From positions 1 to 10,873 of the forward strand of contig CAJXHR010000013.1 of NCBI GenBank assembly GCA_913054525.1: a stretch of 10,873 nt of DNA, in the 5' to 3' direction. The DNA is from an uncultured bacterium. GTDB lineage: Bacteria; Patescibacteriota; Minisyncoccia; Spechtbacterales; HO2-43-30. Position 1 is the stretch's first letter; the number at the start of each line of letters is the position of its first letter. A model generated the notes under the pieces. The model worked only from the letters and a program-made list of their open reading frames with translations, was not told the origin of the DNA and made no database searches. Positions 8,192 to 10,873 of this stretch are shown here, one piece after another. A program made the translations under genes and the position numbers.

Positions 8192-8216
8192 CAAGATACC
8201 ATTTTTAGCCATAATT

Positions 8217-8241
8217 CAACCCCGCTTATAAGGCGGGGTTG
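8217..8241 (-). terminator. GC-rich hairpin after the small-gene operon, no U-tract
   Basis: Perfect 9-bp inverted repeat CAACCCCGC (8217-8225) and GCGGGGTTG (8233-8241) with a 7-nt loop, 17 nt after the stop codon of the 8258-8455 gene on the minus strand. It is followed by GAATTATGG, not Ts, so it is not a canonical intrinsic terminator. It may instead protect the 3' end of the mRNA or insulate the cell-wall operon promoter just downstream. Confidence 0.5.
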
Positions 8242-8272
8242 TGGTTTTGGCACTGGGTTATAAGGCGGGGTT
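8226..8272. repeat. 15-bp direct repeat at the end of the 65-codon gene
   Basis: TTATAAGGCGGGGTT occurs at 8226-8240 and again at 8258-8272, 32 bp apart, and related TTTTGGCA sequence follows both. The right copy encodes the last codons and stop of the 8258-8455 gene; the left copy forms half of the hairpin at 8217-8241. It looks like a local duplication that created either the hairpin or the gene's 3' end. Confidence 0.6.
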
Positions 8273-8455
8273 TTGGCAATGATCCTGGGAAAGCTCATAC
8301 TTGAGCCACCGAAGCGCCGCCACGTATGATCTTTCAACGTAGCAGATTTCGCCATCCTTCCAGACTTGCCATCTCCCAAGACGGCGTGTTGGGTAATTTA
8401 CCAGCCCAGTGAGCTTGGCGGGTATTTTTTCCGCCGCGAAATGTATCAGTTCCAT
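8258..8455 (-). CDS. Small orphan protein, 65 aa, aromatic-rich
   Basis: Not recognised. 65 residues, soluble, with many aromatic and basic residues in the second half (GRWQVWKDGEICYVERSY, then AALRWLKYEL). Residues 27-42 read like a beta hairpin and 43-55 like an amphipathic helix, so a small folded domain is plausible. Start ATG 8455 is supported by AGGAGG 3 nt upstream and a second SD-like AGGAGA 10 nt further up. Its last residues (QNPAL) are encoded by one copy of a 15-bp direct repeat, so the C-terminus may be a recent change. It is the third and last gene of the small-gene operon transcribed from 9146-9174. The good SD and codon choice argue for a real gene. Confidence 0.78.
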   Translation of the reverse strand: MELIHFAAEKIPAKLTGLVNYPTRRLGRWQVWKDGEICYVERSYVAALRWLKYELSQDHCQNPAL

Positions 8456-8458
8456 ATT

Positions 8459-8539
8459 CCTCCTAATTTCTCCTAATGTTCAAAGATCCTGTGTGCGGCT
8501 ATGAAAGAGGAGAGAGTTAAATCTCATAGCCACACGCAG
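8459..8539 (-). promoter_or_regulatory. Leader hairpin with SD-complementary loop and tandem SD
   Basis: A 16-bp stem joins 8524-8539 and 8489-8504 (one mismatch, one wobble) with a 19-nt loop. On the minus strand the loop contains TCTCCT (8508-8513), complementary to AGGAGA at 8469-8474 and, with one G-U pair, to the true SD AGGAGG at 8459-8464. Pairing of the loop with either SD would form a pseudoknot and block translation of the 65-codon gene. Stem and complementarity are seen; function is inferred. Confidence 0.45.
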
Positions 8540-8559
8540 CGTATTTGAAATCGGGCAAG

Positions 8560-8594
8560 AAGGAAGCTAAACCTTATATCGGTTACGCTTCCTT
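8560..8594 (-). other. Hairpin over the stop codon of the basic 58-aa gene
   Basis: AAGGAAGC (8560-8567) and GCTTCCTT (8587-8594) pair perfectly, with an inner AACC (8570-8573)/GGTT (8581-8584) stem. On the minus strand it spans the end of the gene and is followed only by a pyrimidine-rich stretch without a real U-tract. Possible attenuator or RNA-processing site between the second and third gene of the operon. Confidence 0.4.
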
Positions 8595-8743
8595 CCTTTT
8601 GCCCCTTTTTTGGACGACTCTTCCCGCTTCCTCCGGATGCGGTCTATGTCCCTGACACTCGCCCCGTCCATGGGCATGCCCACCTTGCGACGTCCGTTGT
8701 CGCCAAATTTTTGATGACGGTTTGGTTTGGAAACTTTTTCCAT
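8567..8743 (-). CDS. Small highly basic orphan protein, 58 aa
   Basis: Not recognised. 21 of 58 residues are Lys or Arg against 7 acidic ones, giving a strongly positive charge. The start MEKVSKPNRHQKFGDNGRRK and the tail SSKKGAKGRKRNRYKV look unstructured, with a short charged helix (about 29-42, RDIDRIRRKREE) between them. Such composition suggests binding to RNA, DNA or the ribosome, but no known motif is present. ATG 8743 follows a perfect AGGAGG (8750-8755) by 6 nt. It is the second gene of the small-gene operon, preceded by a pseudoknot-like element and a 16-bp hairpin. The ideal SD, clean reading frame and position between two other small genes support it being real. Confidence 0.82.
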   Translation of the reverse strand: MEKVSKPNRHQKFGDNGRRKVGMPMDGASVRDIDRIRRKREESSKKGAKGRKRNRYKV

Positions 8744-8771
8744 AATTCACCTCCTAAATGTAAATTTCTTT

Positions 8772-8814
8772 CCTTCTACTGAACTCACTATTTCATAATG
8801 AACTCGGTAGAAGG
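8772..8814 (-). promoter_or_regulatory. 16-bp leader hairpin before the basic 58-aa gene
   Basis: Arms 8799-8814 and 8772-8787 with an 11-nt loop. As minus-strand RNA it has one mismatch and two G-U wobbles; as plus-strand RNA it would have two mismatches and one wobble, so the structure fits the transcribed strand better. The stem ends 16 nt before the SD. Similar distances (13 and 14 nt) are seen before the 1177 and 8455 genes. Confidence 0.5.
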
Positions 8815-8853
8815 GGGGAATTTTTTTATTTCTCTAGGTGCTCCCCCGGCACC
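8814..8853 (-). ncRNA. Candidate H-type pseudoknot in the small-gene operon
   Basis: On the minus strand stem 1 pairs GGTGC (8849-8853) with GCACC (8837-8841). Its loop GGGGGA (8842-8847) can pair with TCCCCC (8814-8819), and the connecting 17 nt (8820-8836) is A-rich. This is the classic arrangement of an H-type pseudoknot, as in several small riboswitches and translational control elements. It lies between the membrane-peptide gene and the basic-protein gene and touches the base of the next hairpin. I do not match it to a known riboswitch class. A further small hairpin (8869-8873 with 8881-8885) precedes it. The rest of the 187-nt gap holds only ORFs of 10-14 codons that I do not call. Confidence 0.45.
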
Positions 8854-8930
8854 CTGCGCGACATTATGAGCCCCCGCGCCGGGCTATCTTTGGTATGTCA
8901 CACTTCATCTCCAATCAGTTTTGTGAACAT

Positions 8931-9107
8931 CTAGCTCTTATCGGGCCAGACGTTCAGACTCACTCCGGCGACGACTGCCCCCACCGTGAAGACAAGAACA
9001 GCTACGTCGTTTAGGGTGGGGCCGATGTCCAGCATCGCCCTTCCGAGCAATGCTGCCAGGGCGGTGGCTCCAACCGCCAAGGCTAACCCGCCGTACCTTC
9101 TGAGCAT
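8931..9107 (-). CDS. Small two-helix membrane protein, 58 aa
   Basis: Not recognised. After a basic start (MLRRY) come two hydrophobic segments, about residues 6-22 and 35-53, joined by a short loop with Asp27, Pro30 and Asp34; the tail is NVWPDKS. The positive N-terminus suggests both ends may face the cytoplasm. Third codon positions are about 72% G or C (42 of 58 codons, counted by hand), well above the cell-wall genes. ATG 9107 follows GGGAGG (9114-9119) by 6 nt, and a perfect sigma70 promoter lies about 40 nt upstream. It is the first gene of the small-gene operon. Small two-helix proteins include holins, toxins and membrane-complex subunits; nothing here decides between these. Confidence 0.83.
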   Translation of the reverse strand: MLRRYGGLALAVGATALAALLGRAMLDIGPTLNDVAVLVFTVGAVVAGVSLNVWPDKS

Positions 9108-9145
9108 TTCGAACCTCCCTCGTTTCGTATTCGTACTGTATCACC

Positions 9146-9174
9146 ATTATAGCATATATGTATAATATTGTCAA
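9146..9174 (-). promoter_or_regulatory. Perfect-consensus sigma70 promoter of the small-gene operon
   Basis: Minus strand TTGACA (9169-9174), a 17-bp spacer ending in ATATGC, and TATAAT (9146-9151). Both hexamers are exact consensus. Transcription should start near 9139, about 30 nt before the ATG at 9107. No operator-like repeat is obvious around it, suggesting strong constitutive expression with control, if any, at the RNA level. Confidence 0.9.
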
Positions 9175-9203
9175 GGGTTTCTGCCCCCTTTTCCCGGATA
9201 ATC

Positions 9204-9281
9204 AAAAAATGGCTGTCTAAAGCCGTTTAGAACGCGTCTTTTCAACGGCTCAATACTTTAAAAGTATTGAGCCGTTGAAAA
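9204..9281 (-). terminator. 43-bp palindrome, short hairpin and U-tract after the PLP enzyme
   Basis: Directly after the stop codon of the 9282-10139 gene lies a perfect inverted repeat of 21 bp per arm (9239-9259 and 9261-9281) with a single central base. On the minus strand it is followed by a 6-bp hairpin (9226-9231 with 9216-9221) and six Ts (9204-9209). Each strand of the big palindrome starts with TTTT and ends with AAAA, the reverse of a normal intrinsic terminator, so termination more likely relies on the whole array. It separates the PLP gene from the small-gene promoter. Confidence 0.55.
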
Positions 9282-10139
9282 TTAATCGGTAAACAGACAA
9301 ACTGAAATTTCTTTACTTGCCCTCGCGGGATTTTGCGCGCGCCACTTAAGAAAACCAGCGAAAGCAAGGGCACTATGAATACCTATTCTATCGGGGACAG
9401 TCCCCACTAGAATATTTTGAGCTTCCGCAAGTTCCGTATTCGATATAACAAATCCCCCGCCGCCCGTCTGCTTTATTATTTCAATCACCCGATCTCTGCG
9501 GTGAGCAACTTTATCTACAATCGCAGTTGCACGACATGTTTTTTCCGAAACAAAATCTTTATCAAAATAACCCGCAACCGGATGAACTTTTGCGGTCTGC
9601 ACAGCAAACAACGCAGGTGTCTTTATGTGGGGGGTTGAACCCCCCACATGGGCCTCGTAAATACCTTGCAATGTTGCGCCTGAACTTGTGGGAATAAAGA
9701 TAGTGTCTGTTTGCGGAAGTTGTTTTACAAGCTCAAGCGCAATATTCTTGTACCCCTCAAGCGCCATGTCATCTTTTGATGCGCGCAGGTTTGAAATCCC
9801 CTGCTCCTTGCAAAACCGGAAAGCATCTTTGTTGGGCGTTTTTGTGATATTTAAACTAATATTTTTATATGCGTCGAGGCGCTCCAATTTTTCTTTTGGA
9901 GTATTATAGGGTACAAAGACATGAAGTTTTATATTTCCCTCATCGCAATATTTTGCCGCGGAGATTGCCGAGTTTCCGGATGAAGAAATCGCCAATTCGC
10001 GCGCGTCCTGCTTGGCGTAATGTGAAATCCAGCGCTCCATTGAGCGGTCTTTATGCGAGCCGGTGGGATTTTTGCTTTCAAGCTTTGCCCAGACATCTAT
10101 GTTTGACTTTGGGATTTTTATGTTATATATTGGGGTCAT
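9282..10139 (-). CDS. Fold-type-II PLP-dependent enzyme, threonine synthase/cysteine synthase-like
   Basis: Member of the tryptophan-synthase-beta superfamily, which performs beta- or gamma-replacement and elimination on amino acids. K30 in NPTGSHKDRS is the Schiff-base lysine; this motif is closest to threonine synthase (NPTGSFKDRG). SSSGNS (52-57) carries the Asn that contacts the cofactor ring, and TSSGATLQG (151-159) is the phosphate-binding loop. At 285 residues it is shorter than usual threonine synthases and ends in CLFTD, so the usual C-terminal ring-nitrogen segment is reduced or altered. A 25-bp perfect palindrome lies within the coding sequence. The ATG at 10139 overlaps the start codon of the divergent LysW-like gene and has no SD; a GATAAT 4 nt upstream may be its -10. 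The exact reaction cannot be assigned. Confidence 0.85.
   Translation of the reverse strand: MTPIYNIKIPKSNIDVWAKLESKNPTGSHKDRSMERWISHYAKQDARELAISSSGNSAISAAKYCDEGNIKLHVFVPYNTPKEKLERLDAYKNISLNITKTPNKDAFRFCKEQGISNLRASKDDMALEGYKNIALELVKQLPQTDTIFIPTSSGATLQGIYEAHVGGSTPHIKTPALFAVQTAKVHPVAGYFDKDFVSEKTCRATAIVDKVAHRRDRVIEIIKQTGGGGFVISNTELAEAQNILVGTVPDRIGIHSALAFAGFLKWRAQNPARASKEISVCLFTD
9625..9649. repeat. Perfect 25-bp palindrome inside the PLP enzyme gene
   Basis: ATGTGGGGGGTT (9625-9636) and AACCCCCCACAT (9638-9649) are exact reverse complements around one base. It is read in frame as part of AHVGGSTPHI (residues 163-172), just after the phosphate-binding loop. It resembles a GC-rich REP-type hairpin more than normal coding sequence. 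Confidence 0.7.
10103..10131 (+). promoter_or_regulatory. Promoter of the LysW-like gene, inside the PLP enzyme gene
   Basis: TTGACT (10103-10108), a 17-bp spacer and TATATT (10126-10131), 6 nt before the ATG at 10138. Transcription would start at or next to the A of the start codon, giving a leaderless mRNA. The promoter lies entirely within the first codons of the opposite-strand PLP enzyme, so the two genes may interfere with each other's transcription. Confidence 0.55.
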
Positions 10140-10302
10140 GACTATTATCTGTCCCGAGTGTAAAAATGATAAAAATATAGAGCAAAAAGACGCGGAAGTC
10201 GGCAGGTGGTTTGAATGCGACTATTGCGGGGTGTCTTTTGAAGTCGTAAAACTCAAGGATGACGGAACAATAGATATAAAGATTATTGAAGAAGAGAAAT
10301 AG
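10138..10302 (+). CDS. LysW-like small zinc-ribbon protein, 54 aa
   Basis: Zinc ribbon with C5-x2-C8 (CPEC) and C27-x2-C30 (CDYC) followed by GVSFEVVKL. The knuckle spacing and the CG-x3-EVV-x-L strand resemble LysW/ArgW, the amino-group carrier proteins of some lysine and arginine pathways. The C-terminal EDWGE that carries the substrate in LysW is absent; the protein ends IIEEEK, so carrier function is doubtful. It is the only plus-strand gene here. Its ATG shares the CATG at 10137-10140 with the divergent PLP enzyme, and its last 20 bp overlap the 3' end of the Mur ligase gene. A longer reading frame upstream is only the antisense of the PLP gene. The Cys pattern makes a real gene likely; the function is open. 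Confidence 0.8.
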   Translation: MTIICPECKNDKNIEQKDAEVGRWFECDYCGVSFEVVKLKDDGTIDIKIIEEEK

Positions 10303-10873
10303 TTCCGTCTATCATCCCCCGGAATCCTTTCTGGCTCATAAATACAAAGGCGACTTTTTCTCTCTTTGCTACAGCCAATTGTGCTGTTTTTTTAATTTCC
10401 GAAAGCACCGCGTCGTCGGACTCGATATACCTGCAATTTTTGTAATAGCGCATCAGCCGTTTCGCGAGCTTTTTATTGAAGTCGCGCACCCCTTCATTTG
10501 CCGCGCTTACCCTCGGCAGTATCACGCCCTTCGCGCCCTCAAAACAACTCTTGTAATCTGTCATGGCCAAGGCCTGCCTGCTTCTGTTGCCCGGCTCGTA
10601 TATCGCATATATTGAATATTTGGGAAACATTTTTGAAACCGCATCAAGACATCCCGCAACTTTTATAGGCGTGTGGGCATTGTCATCAATTACCGCGATA
10701 TTTTGATGTTTTGCCCGCACCTCCTGCCTCCTCTTGATTCCGGAAAAACTTTTGAGCGATGCTCGCGTAGTCATGTCATCAATCTCAAGGCACCGCGCAA
10801 GGACTATCGCCGCCGCAGAATTTTGGCGCCATATATTCCCCTTAAAAGGCGTCGGAAAATTTTTAAAACTTAA
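10283..10873 (-). CDS. Mur ligase, MurC/Mpl-like, C-terminal part (5' end outside window)
   Basis: ATP-dependent amino-acid or peptide ligase of peptidoglycan precursor synthesis. 196 codons are open to the right edge. In the visible part, PTPFKGNIWRQNSAAAIVLA (7-26) is the end of the central domain, FSGIKRRQE (43-51) is the linker typical of MurC and Mpl, and the C-terminal domain starts with VIDDNAHTP (61-69, family consensus DDYAHHP). IYEPGNRSR (91-99) matches the FQPHRYSR region of MurC and the FEPRSNTSR region of Mpl. MurC, which adds L-Ala, and Mpl, which reattaches tripeptide, cannot be separated without the N-terminal half. An internal ATG at 10774 is not the start. Its end overlaps the plus-strand LysW-like gene by 20 bp, and the PLP gene lies 143 bp further on. 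Confidence 0.88.
   Translation of the reverse strand, partial: LSFKNFPTPFKGNIWRQNSAAAIVLARCLEIDDMTTRASLKSFSGIKRRQEVRAKHQNIAVIDDNAHTPIKVAGCLDAVSKMFPKYSIYAIYEPGNRSRQALAMTDYKSCFEGAKGVILPRVSAANEGVRDFNKKLAKRLMRYYKNCRYIESDDAVLSEIKKTAQLAVAKREKVAFVFMSQKGFRGMIDGTISLLQ

Noticed and set aside
8217..8272. CRISPR-like repeat array
   Set aside because: Only two copies of a 15-bp repeat, 32 bp apart, with no spacer pattern and no cas genes.
8833..8930. Three tiny frames of 10-14 codons between the first two small genes
   Set aside because: Too short, without convincing SD spacing, and lying in sequence better explained by RNA structure.
8938..9174. 78-codon minus-strand frame starting upstream of the small membrane protein
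   Set aside because: It begins within the promoter itself and uses a different frame from the 58-codon gene that has the proper SD (GGGAGG) and a membrane-protein-like sequence.
10138..10302. Calling the small zinc ribbon lysW outright
   Set aside because: The essential C-terminal EDWGE is missing and no lysine or arginine pathway genes are present, so only LysW-like is justified.

Overview
The window looks like chromosomal DNA of a Patescibacteria/CPR bacterium, most likely Parcubacteria. This is inferred from very tight gene packing, a MraY with a long extra cytoplasmic loop, and a division/cell-wall cluster carrying an N-acyl-D-amino-acid deacylase-like gene. I could not run a phylogenetic placement. 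UGA acts as a stop codon (inside two ATGA overlaps and at the end of murG), which argues against the UGA-recoded CPR groups. Nearly everything is on the minus strand, so the window reads from right to left.

Minus-strand order from the right: the C-terminal part of a MurC/Mpl-like Mur ligase (10283-10873, cut by the window edge); a short fold-type-II PLP enzyme (9282-10139); an operon of three unrecognised small genes (9107 down to 8258) behind a perfect-consensus promoter; a peptidoglycan operon of ATP-grasp ligase, NlpC/P60-like protein, mraY, D-aminoacylase-like amidohydrolase, ftsW and murG (8174 down to 1290); a 225-codon orphan gene with a CCHC motif (500-1177); and the start of gltX (1-329). 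The only plus-strand gene is a 54-codon LysW-like zinc ribbon (10138-10302). Its start codon shares a CATG with the start codon of the divergent PLP enzyme, and its 3' end overlaps the Mur ligase.

The cell-wall genes form one probable transcript. MraY makes lipid I, MurG makes lipid II and FtsW polymerises it. The ATP-grasp enzyme, the cysteine peptidase-like protein and the D-aminoacylase-like protein are candidates for making, trimming or recycling the stem peptide, but their substrates are unknown.

The most unusual aspect is that two kinds of gene are mixed. Several conserved genes have no Shine-Dalgarno (SD) sequence; for three of them a -10 box lies 6-8 nt before the start codon, implying leaderless mRNA. 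The four orphan genes instead have GC-richer codons, strong SD sites and, at the two transcription starts, near-consensus sigma70-type promoters sharing the flank ATATGC. Three of the four have a hairpin 13-16 nt upstream of the SD. In two of these the loop can pair downstream, to a start codon or to an SD, forming possible pseudoknots. A separate A-rich H-type pseudoknot candidate lies between the first two genes of the small-gene operon. I see no tRNA, rRNA, CRISPR array or insertion sequence, and no gene-free stretch longer than about 190 nt.
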